Below, one piece after another: positions 32,167 to 43,400 of a stretch of DNA of 64,000 bases (positions are counted from its first letter, which is position 1; each line of letters starts with the position of its first letter). A program made the translations under genes and the position numbers. The notes under the pieces are model-generated. The model ran no database searches. It saw nothing but the letters and a program-made list of their open reading frames with translations, and was not told the origin of the DNA. Location of the stretch: assembly GCA_018136815.1 (NCBI GenBank), contig CM030931.1, forward strand, positions 4,222,148 through 4,286,147, given 5' to 3'. The DNA comes from Isochrysis galbana. Taxonomy: Eukaryota > Haptophyta > Isochrysidales > Isochrysidaceae.

Positions 32167-35100
32167 ATGTCCTACGACGCTATAAGTTCTAACGGCAGGC
32201 CTGTATGTGACTCTGTGTGTGGCGCCCGGACGAGTTGGATGCGGGGAGGAGGTGGGAACTCCTTCACGCCCGAGCAGGCTCGGCTTCTGGCGGAGCGCGC
32301 AGTTCTCGCCGTCATGCAGCAGGCCGAGCCACCGAGCAACGGCCAGCAGCACGCAGCCGTTGCACGGCCCACACCGGCTCCACACGCCCACGGGCTTCAG
32401 AGCGGAGATGGTGAGTCAGGGGTAAGCATAGGGCGTGGCAGGCGGAGGAGAGCAGAGAAGGTGGCCAGGGTGGCGGCCACCGAGCCACGCAGGCGAAAGC
32501 GGGTGGCAGCCAAGTCTCGGCCGTGGTCGGACGACGAACCGCTGGAGCAGAGGAGGGTGCGGGGCTCCGGATCGGATAAGATTGACGAGCCACAGCAATC
32601 ATCACCGCCGCTACTGCAACCTGGCGAACGATCAATCCTGCCTCTGCCTAACGCTCCCGTCGTAGTCGGCGCACTTGTTGCTGCCCGATGGGGCGCCGAG
32701 TGCCTCGAGGCCGTTGTGAGTGAAGTATCCGAGCGCGGGGTGCGTGTACTCTTTGACGGCCCCGATTTTGAACACTCACTCATCGGTTGTGCTGTTTGGC
32801 TATCATCGGAATGTGTTGAGATGCTGGAACCAGCTGACGCGAGCGATCTGCCGTGTTGGCTTCAGCCTGGCTCTACTGTGCGAGTACGAGATCTCTTTGA
32901 GGAGAATGGGTCGTTGCACACGGCCATCGTCGAGCGTGTCGTATGTGGCCTGCGGCCCGGTTTGGAGGGTACCCGCTACAAGCTTCGCACCGACGAGATA
33001 TCCCTTCAAGGAGGAGTAGCGTGGGCGCGATACAACCAACTGGTTGCGTCGGATCCGTCTGACTGCGAGGAAATAGTTTCAGACATTGGAGCTGAACGGC
33101 GCCAGGAGTGTATTATCCACGCTATCAATGAAGATGATACAGAGCATTGCAAGGATAGGATGGAGCGTCAGCCTCTTGAGTGCTTGAGACCTGTTGAATG
33201 TGGCGAGACAGGCGGCAGCCTCCCACTAGACGACTACATTATGGATGTCAATCGTCAAGGTGCACTTCCTAAAGCGGTTCATGGAGCTCGTGCAAGAAGA
33301 AGCTGCGATCATCCGCCATCCCGGAATATCGATGGGGCACCTGGCAATGAGACCCCACAGGAGGCGGGAGATTACTCGACGAGTTTCAATACCATCAGTG
33401 GAAAAAAATTACCTAGCTCTAAGGCTACGCTGGATGCCGCAACATCCGCGGCGTTTGCATGCCAACCGGAGGATGAAGTGATGGTGGTGGACGACGAAGA
33501 CGAGCCGTTAGAATCAGGTGTGATCGGCACCCTTGATGTACAACAAGCAGTCGGAAGCCCCAAACACGCATCTCATGGCGAGGTCGTGATTGGTGAAGCT
33601 GTGGTTTCGTCTGAAGAGGCCGACGAAGGTGAGGACGGGCACGATGTCGTGAAGGAAGTGGACGACGCTTTCCAAGTTAATGAGGCTGTCATTGTCCGTT
33701 GGGGTCGGGGCAAGGGCAAACCATTCTCAGCGGTGGTGACCGAAGTGAAGGAGGCCAGTGTCGTGATTCAATTCGACGCGGATCGCACCATTGCCATCGT
33801 GCCCGTGCAACGAGTCGCAATGATGCCGCTGGCCGAAGGCTTACCAAGTTGGCTGAATGAAGGGGAGCATGTGGAGGCAGTCGACCCCTTCGCGCTGGGC
33901 CAACCGCAACTTTGGTATACGGCGAAAGTCCTGGAGGCTCGCCAGGGACCACCTGTCTCAAGAGATGACGGTTTGCGTTTCTGGGTGCGCTATGCACAAA
34001 GCCGGCGCTGCCAATGGGTCCGACGGAGTCAAGTGCGTCAGCCCGGCTCAGTTGACGATGTGCCCGTTGAGAGCGGGGAGGTTTATGTCCGAAAGCTTAC
34101 ACAAAAGCGCTCCCAGAAGGAACGAGTGGGAGACGAGGGGCGGGAAAGCTCGACCACAACACCCCGACATCGGCCACCTACCCACAGTGCACTTGCAGAG
34201 GGATCGACCGCTTCCCAAAGAACTGGCACGGAAACCGCTGCTCCGATAATCGATGGGATGAATTTTGCGGTTGCACGGGAAACTCCCCATGGCAGTCGTA
34301 AGACGCGTAATCACGCGGCTGGAGGGCGAGCGCTGCGCGTGGTAGACAGTGAGGCGACCCAATTCTTGGATGAAAATGATGGTAGCGGGACGGAAGTTGG
34401 GTCGGAGGGTATGCATACCGTGCACGACGAGGTCGATGGGGATGAAGTCGATGGCATCAAGGCAGCCGACGGTGGCAAAATTTCACCTGGGTCAGACGAG
34501 GGAGGTTTCGAGCCAAACGACGCTGTTGTTGTACTATGGGGCCGCGGATCCGGTAAGCCTTACTCAGCGGTGGTGACGAACGTGGACGAATCACGCGTCA
34601 CGGTGCAGTTCGATGTTGATGGCACATTGGGCAGCGTGATGTCCGAGCGGGTGAGCTTGATGCCCCCAGCACTTGACTTGCCTGAATGGCTGGCGGAAGG
34701 CAATATTGTCGAGGCTGTCGACCCGTTTGCGAAGAAGCGACCCCCGGTCTGGTATGTGGCTAAAGTGATAGAAGCCCGCCAAGGACCGCGAGCGTCCGGT
34801 GATGACGGCCTGCGGCTGTGGGTGGAGTACGCGCTGAGCCATTTGTGCCAGTGGGTGAGGAGGCGACACGTACGCGCGATCGGGTCTGCGCGTGATGTAG
34901 AAAGTTCAGAGGCATTGTCTATGAATGGACCTGCATCACGAAAGCAACGAATATTGAAGTCGCCGAAGCTTAATGTGGCCGTCGAGCGGATCTCCAGTAT
35001 TACAATCCTAGCAGGAGGCGAGCTTTGGCTGCTGTTGAATGCGGTTGGTACCAAGAAGACCTCCTCCGACGTTTCTTTTGAGGTTCGCTTTGGGGACCAC

Positions 35101-35280
35101 ACCTCACACGCCACAGTGATTTCACCGGGCCTTCTATCGTGCCTTGTGCCATCGACTGTCGATGCAGGAACAATCCCAATGCGCGTCTTCATGCGACAAT
35201 TGGACACCGGGAATGGACTCGAAATTTCATGTCCTTTCGTAATAGAGGTTCTGGCAACGCAGCTGCGGCGTGGCGTGTAG
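32167..35280 (+). CDS. Tudor/Agenet-like repeat protein with C-terminal IPT/TIG domain
   Basis: The first in-frame ATG is 32167 (1037 aa); the codon at 32146 is TTG. Three related small-barrel modules lie at about 160-300, 500-635 and 780-915. The second and third are close copies: each has an E/V-V-x-WGRG-x-GKP-(F/Y)-SAVVT start, VEAVDPFA, and an AKV-x-EARQGP...DDGLR block, then CQWVRR. They look like Tudor/Agenet-type readers. Residues about 940-1032 resemble an IPT/TIG immunoglobulin-like domain (SFEVRFGDHTSHATVISPGL, then LVPSTVDAG). The linkers are acidic and low complexity. A nuclear chromatin or transcription protein is likely, but no DNA-binding domain such as CG-1 is visible. Single exon; an unseen 5' exon is possible. 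Confidence 0.65.
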   Translation: MSYDAISSNGRPVCDSVCGARTSWMRGGGGNSFTPEQARLLAERAVLAVMQQAEPPSNGQQHAAVARPTPAPHAHGLQSGDGESGVSIGRGRRRRAEKVARVAATEPRRRKRVAAKSRPWSDDEPLEQRRVRGSGSDKIDEPQQSSPPLLQPGERSILPLPNAPVVVGALVAARWGAECLEAVVSEVSERGVRVLFDGPDFEHSLIGCAVWLSSECVEMLEPADASDLPCWLQPGSTVRVRDLFEENGSLHTAIVERVVCGLRPGLEGTRYKLRTDEISLQGGVAWARYNQLVASDPSDCEEIVSDIGAERRQECIIHAINEDDTEHCKDRMERQPLECLRPVECGETGGSLPLDDYIMDVNRQGALPKAVHGARARRSCDHPPSRNIDGAPGNETPQEAGDYSTSFNTISGKKLPSSKATLDAATSAAFACQPEDEVMVVDDEDEPLESGVIGTLDVQQAVGSPKHASHGEVVIGEAVVSSEEADEGEDGHDVVKEVDDAFQVNEAVIVRWGRGKGKPFSAVVTEVKEASVVIQFDADRTIAIVPVQRVAMMPLAEGLPSWLNEGEHVEAVDPFALGQPQLWYTAKVLEARQGPPVSRDDGLRFWVRYAQSRRCQWVRRSQVRQPGSVDDVPVESGEVYVRKLTQKRSQKERVGDEGRESSTTTPRHRPPTHSALAEGSTASQRTGTETAAPIIDGMNFAVARETPHGSRKTRNHAAGGRALRVVDSEATQFLDENDGSGTEVGSEGMHTVHDEVDGDEVDGIKAADGGKISPGSDEGGFEPNDAVVVLWGRGSGKPYSAVVTNVDESRVTVQFDVDGTLGSVMSERVSLMPPALDLPEWLAEGNIVEAVDPFAKKRPPVWYVAKVIEARQGPRASGDDGLRLWVEYALSHLCQWVRRRHVRAIGSARDVESSEALSMNGPASRKQRILKSPKLNVAVERISSITILAGGELWLLLNAVGTKKTSSDVSFEVRFGDHTSHATVISPGLLSCLVPSTVDAGTIPMRVFMRQLDTGNGLEISCPFVIEVLATQLRRGV

Positions 35281-36182
35281 GAGGTTCCTTCAAAGGCGGT
35301 CGCTTGAGTGAATGCATACCATAACGGCGCGATTCAGCTGAGGTATTGTAGGTTGCCCTAGTTGTTACGACTAACAACAGAAGCTCGTGTGTGAGCGCAT
35401 GTTACAGGTGCCGTAGTGGGGGTGCTGGAGTGACAACTATTGCTAGCGTTGTGTTCTAGGTAGATCTTGCATTGCTTGTAGTTTTTGATTTTTGGTTAGG
35501 GTCTTGAACTCGCCCTTTGACGGCTTGCTATCATCTTCACATCTTCGCTAGCTTGCCAATGTGCCGCCAATCATAAGGGGCTCATAATCGCGTGCCATGA
35601 TGAAAGGCAGCATAGGCTATGGGCATGCTATGCATCGTGTAGTGTGTAGAGCTGTTCGTTAGGCTAGCTAGGCAGTGTGTGGCAGTGCGCTAGGCGCCTG
35701 GCATAATGAAGGAGGAGTTGATTGCGTCGTGGGAATCGAGAGCGAGCGAACGTGATTCTGCTTCCGGGATGACGCAAGAAAGTAGCACGACAAGACGAGC
35801 CGCTATAGTGCTTGATTGCTATCTCGAGCGGCTGCGCCCGCGGCCGGCCCATTTAGCTGCGGCAGACCATGGCGGAGAGTCGAAGGCGCCCCGGATGTGA
35901 CCGTCAAGCTTTTAGACGCAATCGTACTACAACAATTCCGAGAGTTGCCTTTAGAGTGATGATTGAGAACGACCGTTCACTATGAGCGCTAGCTTTTGCG
36001 AGCACATCCAAATCTAAGTCGGCCCCATAGTGTTTCTGCCCAAGCTTCTGGACAGTCATCGACATCCGAGCAAAGGATCCGCCACCCATGACCCCTGAAC
36101 ACGGAGCAAAGAAAGATAACAATGGGCAGGTCCTCGGTACGATCGCCGGCTCGTGCCGCCGATTTCCCGACGATGTGCACCG
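35281..36182. other. Intergenic, one unassigned minus-strand frame
   Basis: Frame 36122-35904 (-) reads as a plausible exon (GGGSFARMSMTVQKLGQKHY and a basic hydrophobic end), but I recognise no family and it lacks a clear start. Nothing else is seen. Confidence 0.3.
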
Positions 36183-37898
36183 TCACAACTCTGGACGTTC
36201 CTCGACTTCGCTGAGTGGGAGGTATGATGCCTTCCTGCCTGCTGGTTGTATCGTGCTACCTTGGCGGTGGCGCATTTGACGGACCGACTCGAGGGCCCGA
36301 TTTAAGTGTAGCTTTCGTGCTGCAGCTTCGGCCATTTCCCTCCTATTCTGTGCCCGCCGCCGTGAGGCCGCCGTGCCAGCAGTGTATATCCTACACATAA
36401 CGCCATAAATGAGCGCAAGCACTGGCACAACTCCGCCAAGAACCATGGCGAAAGTGACAAGAGGCGCTGGAACTCCTGCCTCTTGTGCGATTGCGTCCGT
36501 TACTTCGCGGATGGCCTCAATCTTTCCCTTTACATCGGTGGAAACGCGGGCGGCAATCTGGCCCGCGGCGTCGATCCGTGCATTGCCTTCACCCCGAAGA
36601 GCTGTGTCTGCCAGCTGTGCCAACGTCATCGGAGGCGAGGCGGGGCTGGGGGGCGGTCGTGGCGCCTCAACAAAGCACGCTACCACAGCACCGCTCATGC
36701 ACGACCCGTGCCACTCGCAAAGCTGAGCGGTGCCCAGCCCACTAGATGAATAGTAGTGGTTGCACCAGCGCTGACTCAAGTTTGCCGTCTCGCAAATGAC
36801 GCTAGGTCCAAGTGAGTGCGTCTCATTGCGGTGCGCGTAGCGGCCGTCTAGCACGCATGGCTGTGTGGACCAATCAGCACCAAAATCGTCATCTCGAAAT
36901 TGCCAGCGTGCTAGCGGCGGCGGCGGCGGCGGCGGCGGCCGCGGGGCAGGAGGAGGGCGAGGCATGGGCTCCATGGGCGGAGGTGGAGGTGGTGAACGTG
37001 GCAGTTTGGATTCAAAAGGCACACGCGGCGATGGCGGTGGCGGCGGTCGTGGCGGAGGGGAGGGTTGGGACTTGCAATCTTTCTTGCGACCGTCGGCCCT
37101 ACCATGATGCTCCCAGTGGAAGGCAACCTTCTCCCAATCGCAGTTCTCGCCACTCTCGTCGCAAAAGCCACTACGAAGATCGCGATAACGCTCTATGTAG
37201 CAAGCATACTCCCTTGATAGCGCGACGACGTCCAACGGCGGCTTGTTCGAGTTGCGTAGTCGAGCAGCCGCAGGCACGGCGCGCAAGTATTGCGAGGAAA
37301 CCTGTTTGCTGCTGAAACAGTCTTCTGCTGCCACACATTCCTCAGCTTCAACGCGCCACACACATGGCACCATTTCAGTGGTGGTGCCGTGGGTATAGTG
37401 AACATAGTATTGCGAGCACTCTTCGTGGGTCATGGAGCGGCACCACCGTTCCGGCTGCAACATCCGTGCATCCTGGCGCCCTTCCAAGTTTGAGCACCAG
37501 AGCGGCTGCGGGATGACGTGCGGTGAGATGGGCCTGAGCTTGCCGCACTCCTTGCACCCCATACAGTCATATGCGGTGGCACAAAAGGTGCCATCGTCGT
37601 AGTCGCACCAGTCGAAGCAATTACCCCAGGGCTGCTGCCTGCAGGGGCAGTGCTCGCACTCCTTCGCCGTGTGGCAGATCTCGGGGGCCGAGTTTGCGCA
37701 CCACTCAGCGCAGCGCTGCTGCGGCTGGTCAAGGGCACTCAAATGCTCGTAAGTGGCGGCGGCCGCAGCGGCTGCCGCCTGCGGCGTATCCGCCGGCTGC
37801 GTCGATGGCGCATGCCATTCGATCGCGAGCACGCGTGCCGCGCACACCAGCAGGCCGAGGCTCCACTCGGCGCGAGGGGGGCGCGCGGCGCGGCGCAT
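36183..37898 (-). CDS. Cys- and Pro-rich type I membrane protein
   Basis: The 571-aa product begins with a signal peptide (WSLGLLVCAARVLAIEW). Residues about 60-120 form a Cys-rich module (CAEWC, CEHCPC, CFDWCDYDDGTFC, CMGCKEC). Residues about 228-275 contain YACYIERYRDLRSGFC...HWEHHGRADGRKKDC, a Y-x-x-RY-x-DLR / HW-x-x-HGR-x-EGR-like module common in secreted algal proteins. Two Pro-rich stretches (about 280-335 and 425-440) separate a second Cys module. One membrane helix (about 487-515, FAMVLGGVVPVLALIYGVMC) is followed by a basic coiled cytosolic tail. The layout resembles pherophorin-like cell-surface proteins; ligand and role are unknown. The ATG at 37898 is followed within 20 residues by the hydrophobic core. 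Confidence 0.7.
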   Translation of the reverse strand: MRRAARPPRAEWSLGLLVCAARVLAIEWHAPSTQPADTPQAAAAAAAATYEHLSALDQPQQRCAEWCANSAPEICHTAKECEHCPCRQQPWGNCFDWCDYDDGTFCATAYDCMGCKECGKLRPISPHVIPQPLWCSNLEGRQDARMLQPERWCRSMTHEECSQYYVHYTHGTTTEMVPCVWRVEAEECVAAEDCFSSKQVSSQYLRAVPAAARLRNSNKPPLDVVALSREYACYIERYRDLRSGFCDESGENCDWEKVAFHWEHHGRADGRKKDCKSQPSPPPRPPPPPSPRVPFESKLPRSPPPPPPMEPMPRPPPAPRPPPPPPPPLARWQFRDDDFGADWSTQPCVLDGRYAHRNETHSLGPSVICETANLSQRWCNHYYSSSGLGTAQLCEWHGSCMSGAVVACFVEAPRPPPSPASPPMTLAQLADTALRGEGNARIDAAGQIAARVSTDVKGKIEAIREVTDAIAQEAGVPAPLVTFAMVLGGVVPVLALIYGVMCRIYTAGTAASRRRAQNRREMAEAAARKLHLNRALESVRQMRHRQGSTIQPAGRKASYLPLSEVEERPEL

Positions 37899-37919
37899 CC
37901 CGGCGGCGCGCGGCGGGCA

Positions 37920-38950
37920 CCCCCCCCCCCTCCCCCTCTCCTCTCCTCTTTCTTCTCTCTTCTCTCTCCTCGCTCCCTCTCCTGTTTTCTGAACTACTAC
38001 TCCCTACTTTCCCCTTTTAAAAGTCAGGAACTCCTTGTCTCCCCCCTGGTGATCAATCCTGCTTTTGCTAGACGTGGCGGTGTACTGCTTCCTTATACTC
38101 TTGTTGAAAAAAGACCCTTTCCCAACTCCCTCTTGCTCACATTAGCCCAAAGTGTGCCACGCCTCACTTGGATTGTGTGGCTCCTTCTTCTTCCCTACAG
38201 AATAATAGACCGACGCCCTCCGAGATCCGTCTCGCGCTGTTCTACTCCTCATGTTCCGCGCTCGGTCGGCCCCCGTGCTGTTACGAGCCTCCGCGCGCTG
38301 GCGCGCTCTCTCGCTACAATAGTTGGGCGGTTTCTCCGCGTGTGTGTTCCCTCCGTCTGTTTACTCTAGACTCTAGAGTACCTTAGTTCCGTTGTTCCGT
38401 TTTACCCTTACTACTCACTGTAAGGGTGTCTGCCGATGAGAGGGCCCGAGGGCCTGCCCCGGCATTGCCTCCGTTGCGACCCATGAACCGGGAGGTGGGA
38501 GGTGCACGGAAGATGAGATCGTCGACCCTCGCTGGAGCTGAGGCGGCGCGGGGGGCCGATGACCGATGAGGAGCAGGAGGATGTGAGATGTGAGCCAAAT
38601 GCCAAATAGCAAATAGTTGGTGGAGGAGGAGGAGGAGGAGGGCCCGACAACTGCACTCACATGCACTCCCTGCACCTCTCGCGGCTCCAGCTCTACCTCT
38701 GCTAGGGCGGTCAAACAGGGCTTTTTAAGTACTAATATGGGGGAAGGGTAAAATTTTTTTACCATTTTCCAAAGCCCACAACAAAACTCCCAGGGGCCAG
38801 GGGGGCCACCTGCCGCCACGAAAATCTTCGCCAGAAAATGAAAATGGTGCGATTCTCCTCCCCCCTCGCCCCTCCCTTGCACACGCTCTGGGGCTCTACC
38901 GGTAAAGAACCGCGGCGCCCGCGGGCGGCAAGCTCCGCGGCTCCATCCTC
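37920..38950. other. Intergenic with CT-rich tract
   Basis: C/T-rich sequence (37921-37990) lies just 5' of the membrane-protein gene; the rest holds overlapping frames without recognisable content and a GGAGGA microsatellite (38622-38642). Confidence 0.4.
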
Positions 38951-38956
38951 AAGGTG

Positions 38957-39245
38957 TCAGAGCAAGGCTCATCTCACTCTTGGAGATGGCCTGCGAGGGC
39001 GCGCCGGCAGCTAGCGCGGAATGCGGTTCTTGCGGGGAGCTCATGGAGCTTTCCTCGGGGGTGACTACGGGCATGGTGATCGACGCACGACGCACGACGC
39101 ACGGAGGGCGCGGAAGTGTGGAAGGAGGCTTGTGGGAGGTGGTGGCAGGCGACTGGGGGTGGCTCAGGCGCGTGCTTGGCTGGTATTGACTCGTTGACTC
39201 GGGGTATAGACTCGGGAACTCGGGGGGACTCGCTTGGGAACACGG
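38957..39245 (-). mobile_element. LINE 3' module, copy 3
   Basis: The reverse complement matches 24385-24680 with the same landmarks (FPSESPRVPESIPRVNES in the minus frame 39297-38974). It ends about 16 bp from the outer edge of the proposed gypsy LTR. Confidence 0.65.
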
Positions 39246-39261
39246 TGGGACTCGACGAAGT

Positions 39262-40147
39262 TGCTACAAAAACACTCACAAGAAACCCAAACCCCAACGA
39301 CCTTGGGCTCAGAAAACTAACGTAAACACTCCGGAATCATACGATAAACAAACCCTCCCCGTGCGACAAAGGCTGAGGTCGCGATCGCTCGTCATGCGCG
39401 AAGAAATACGGAAAGAGAGCGCAAAACTACGCAAACGAAGGGTTCAAACTATCGTTAAAGTGAAAACTCGTCCGCTGAAGCCAACGCGGAGGGTCGAGGA
39501 GAGGTCCAAACTCGCGCGGGGGGAAGAAGGCGATGTGCAGAGAGACCTTCTAGACAAGCGACGAGCAAGGGGCGACGAAACAAGACGCGAGACGCGGGGC
39601 GCGTGCCATTCGTTCTTCCCTTCTTTCACCGAAAACGCGGCGAAACTAACGTTAAACATCGGTACCCCCTCCGCGAGAATCGCGAAGAAGAACGGACGAG
39701 ATGGAGGCAATCATCGAAGGAATCGCGAGAGGAATCGAAGCGAGGGGGGGAAACAGCGCGCGCGGGGGGGGAACGAACGACGGCCGGAGGAAACGAACCG
39801 CGCGCGGAGGAGAAGAACCTCGCGCGGGGGGGGGGAATAATATAACGGCCGGAGGCGACGGATGGCACGCCGAGAGGAAGAACCTGCCGCGGGGGGCGAG
39901 GGACCGAGGGCACGGCGGGGCAGCGTGGGAGGGCGCGAGGGTGATCTCGGAGCGAGATCGCGTCCTTTCCCTCGCGGAGCGCAGAGAGACCCCCACGGAA
40001 CATCCTGGGACCGGAGAATGTTTTGGACGAAACTTCCCTCCGTCGGCCGAGGAGAGGAGGACGGAGAGAGAGAGAGAGAGAGAGTCTCGCAGAGCAACTT
40101 ACACGAATATTCATGCCTACAGCCTTCAGATGGGCAGGAATACAACA
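39262..40147 (-). repeat. Proposed 3' LTR of the gypsy element
   Basis: Downstream of the polyprotein stop, the minus strand has a short purine tract (AAGTCGGGGGG at about 40148-40158) directly followed by TGTTGTATTCC, the expected polypurine-tract/LTR junction. I place the outer end at GTAGCA (39262) because it ends in CA; this end is a guess. The matching 5' LTR cannot be seen because of the gap at 47637. A related fragment at 11346-11454 supports the repeat nature of the distal part. Open frames across it on both strands are GC-rich artefacts. Confidence 0.5.
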
Positions 40148-40411
40148 CCCCCCGACTTAAATCGAGACGTCTCCCGATGTCGAGCCAAGAGAGTTCATTT
40201 AACCATACGAGACGAGAGACTTAGAAGAGGAGGATTAACCCATGGATCCAAAGCGAGCACAAAATCGGCAGCTTAGCGCGGCGGCCCCCGATTTCGTACG
40301 CCACGTCCTACCACGTTCTCCCTTTTACAGGAGTTTTGCTCGGGCAGTTGCGCTGGGTCAGGCGCTGACGCGACGCTAATCATCCACTTCCGGTCGACTT
40401 AGCACTTAGCG

Positions 40412-43400
40412 CTACGAACGTGAACGAGAACGGGTACGACTTGAAGGCAGATCAGGAGGAATACGATTTGACTCTTGAACTCGACGTGGAACTTGATTAG
40501 ACTGGGGACTTGAACTTGGACTTGAAGAGGAGTCTACAGCGGAGTGAGCTTGGGGTTGAACCGGACGGCGGTCGAAAGTGGTGTCGTACGACTCAACTAG
40601 ATCAGCACAACGCCGAAGCAACTCAATTCGAGACTCCCAAGTAGCTTCAGAACGAGGATAGCCGCGCCATTTGACGAGATACTTGAATGAAACTCCATCG
40701 CCCTTGCGATCGAGTAACTCTTCGACCAAATACTCATCTCCAGCGAGCGGAGACGAATCGGTGACGGTAAAGTACGGACGAAGATTGGAAATGTGAACTT
40801 CATCCTTGACTTGACGATTTTCGAGATCGCGTAGACGGTATCGAGTGGCCGAGATGGCTTCTTCTACTCGGTAAGGACCGGAGTAGAGGTATTGAAGTTT
40901 GTTGGCGTGGCCAGGGATTCGACGACAAACTCTGTCTCCTTGTTTGAAGGTAACACCGAGTTTAGACTTTTGAGAGGCGGACCGCATCGATTCACGTTGG
41001 GCTTCTTGAGTACTTTCGAGGGCGGAACGCCACGACTCGAGAAGCTTCTTATTGAGCTCGGTGGCGTAAGTGACGGCATCGGACGGAGGCCTAGATGGAA
41101 GCAACTCAAGAACAGGAGCAGGGTCAGCAAGTTGAGCTGGAAGACGAAGCTCCCGACCAAACAAGATAGCCGCGGGTGACTTGGGTACGACGCGACCGGC
41201 GGTCGCTCGCATAGACATGAGAAGAAACGGAAGGTGATCGACCCAATGGGCGCCGCCTTCATTGGAGACTCGAGTCATCGTGAGGAGAGTTTGTTGAGCT
41301 CTTTCTACTAGCCCTACGCCTTCGTGGCGATAGGCTTCAGTAGTGCTCAAGTCCGTGCCGGTCGCTTTGAGAATTAGGTCCACTAATCGAGAGCAAAGAT
41401 TCGAGCCGGCGTCGGTTCGAAGTTGGCGAGGGACTCCATAACGAGATACGATGAGACGCATGAAGACGTCTAGACATTTCGAGGACGAGGGGTTACCGTT
41501 GCAAGGCTCAGCTTCAATCCAACGAGAGAGAGAATCGACGAAAACAATCAGCTTGTCAAAACCGGAGCGGCCGGATACGAAATCGTGAGTGGGCGCCATC
41601 GAAAGAATATCGCAATAGACGACGTCGAAAGGATAAGATCCGATGGAAAGACCGGATGGATGGGCGAGCGGTCGCGGTAACGGTTTGCCAAGAGTGCATT
41701 CGTGGCACTCTCGAACGTATTCCGATACAGAGGCGGACATGCCAGGCCAGTACACTCGAGTACGAAGTAGGGTAGACGTCCTTGTCGCACCTGGGTGACC
41801 AAGGTGGTCATGGTAGGCGCGGAGGTACGTGTCACGAAGGGACTCCGGAATGTACAAACGAAGAGGAGCCTCTTCCGCTTCTGAGGAGCGGTAGTAGAGT
41901 AGGCCATCGCGAAGGAGGAATCGGGAACTTTTCTTCGACGACGAGCTAGAGTCAATCGAAGAGGAAGCTTTCGGAAGGATCGACTCGACTTCAGAAAGGA
42001 TCGAGCTGGCGAGATCGTCGGTAGAGAGCGCTTGACGTAATTCGTCGGCATGAGGCACGCCCACATCGAGATACGAGGAGGTAATCGACTCCGAAGATTC
42101 CGATGCTTGACGAGCGAGCCTATCGCTTGCTTGTTGGCGGCGAGCGGTGAGGGTGGATGAAGTAACCGCGGCGGCGACTATGTCGTGAATTTCAGAAGAA
42201 TCGAAAGAATGGGCGTCACTCTCCTCGAGATGGAGAGGATCGTGATCAGGCTCGAGAGCAACTAAGCGGGATAAGCCGTCGGCGTCCCAGTGAGTGACTC
42301 CAGGTTTGTGCACGACGTCGAATCTATATTCGGCTAGCTTTAGGACCCATCGCATGAGGCGCGAGGCTGGACCACCGGTGACTTGATCTTTCATCGTGTG
42401 AAGCCAGCGCAAAGCTGAATGGTCTACGACGAGGGTGAAGTGGCGACCCCAAAGATAAGGCCTCCAATTTCGGATCGATTCTAGCGCTGCTAGAAGTTCG
42501 ATTTCAGTGACTGTCCAATGGCGCTCAGCCGGACTCAAGCTACGACCGTAGTATGCAACGACGCGCTCTCTCCCTTCGTCGTCTTTTTGGGCGAGGACGC
42601 CGGCGATGCCGAGCTTGCTAGCACCGTCGGTTTTAACGAGGAAAGGACGGTCGTCTCGAGGAGGTGCAAGTACGGGTTCTTCACAGATAGCTTGCTTGAG
42701 ATCTTCGATAGCCTGTCGACAGGCTTCTGTTTGCGACTCGACCGGGACGTCGCACCCTTTCCGCGTGAGAGCGGTTAACGGCGCCGCACGGATCGCAAAA
42801 CGACGGATGAAACGGCGGTAGTAGGAGCACAATCCAAGGAACGAACGGACGGCTTCGATCGAGTTGATTTGGGTTGGGTCGATTTTCGAGACAGCTTCCA
42901 CTTTCTTGGGATCCATCCGAAGACCTTCACGCGAAACAACGTGGCCGAGATATTCAGCCGAGGTGGCAAAGAAAACGCATTTCGACATCTTGCAAGTGAG
43001 GCCCGCCCAGATGAGACGTTCCAAGACAAGATCAAGACGGTGTAACATTTGTTGGAATGACGACTCTTCCCTGGCCTGCAGCGAGTCACCTACACCTGTC
43101 GACCAGGCGCCGACATCATCCAAGTATGGCATACAAATCTCCCATGCCAGCCCACCGAGAACGGCGTCCATGAGGCGGCACATATACGAGGGACCGGATT
43201 GAACACCGAAAGGCAAGTAATTGAACTCGTACTTGCCGCGATGAGTAGTGAACGCGGTGATATGTTTATCGGATTCTTTGATCGGTATACCCCAGAAACC
43301 AGATGCCAGGTCCAGGGTGCAAAGGAATAGAGAATCGAGGTTGCCTTGACCGGACGACAATCGGTCGATGGCTTCTACCGTGAGGGGAAGAGGGCTGTCC

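Noticed and set aside
31861-32391. 176-codon minus-strand frame over the start of the Tudor/IPT gene
   Set aside because: It overlaps a better-supported gene on the opposite strand and only shares its far end with the oxygenase-like exon in a different frame.
36812-37315. 167-codon plus-strand Gly/Ala-rich frame
   Set aside because: Antisense to the Pro-rich part of the membrane-protein gene, which has a signal peptide, Cys modules and a membrane helix.
39361-40276. Several 100-190 codon frames on both strands
   Set aside because: GC-rich LTR sequence with overlapping frames on both strands and no recognisable domain.
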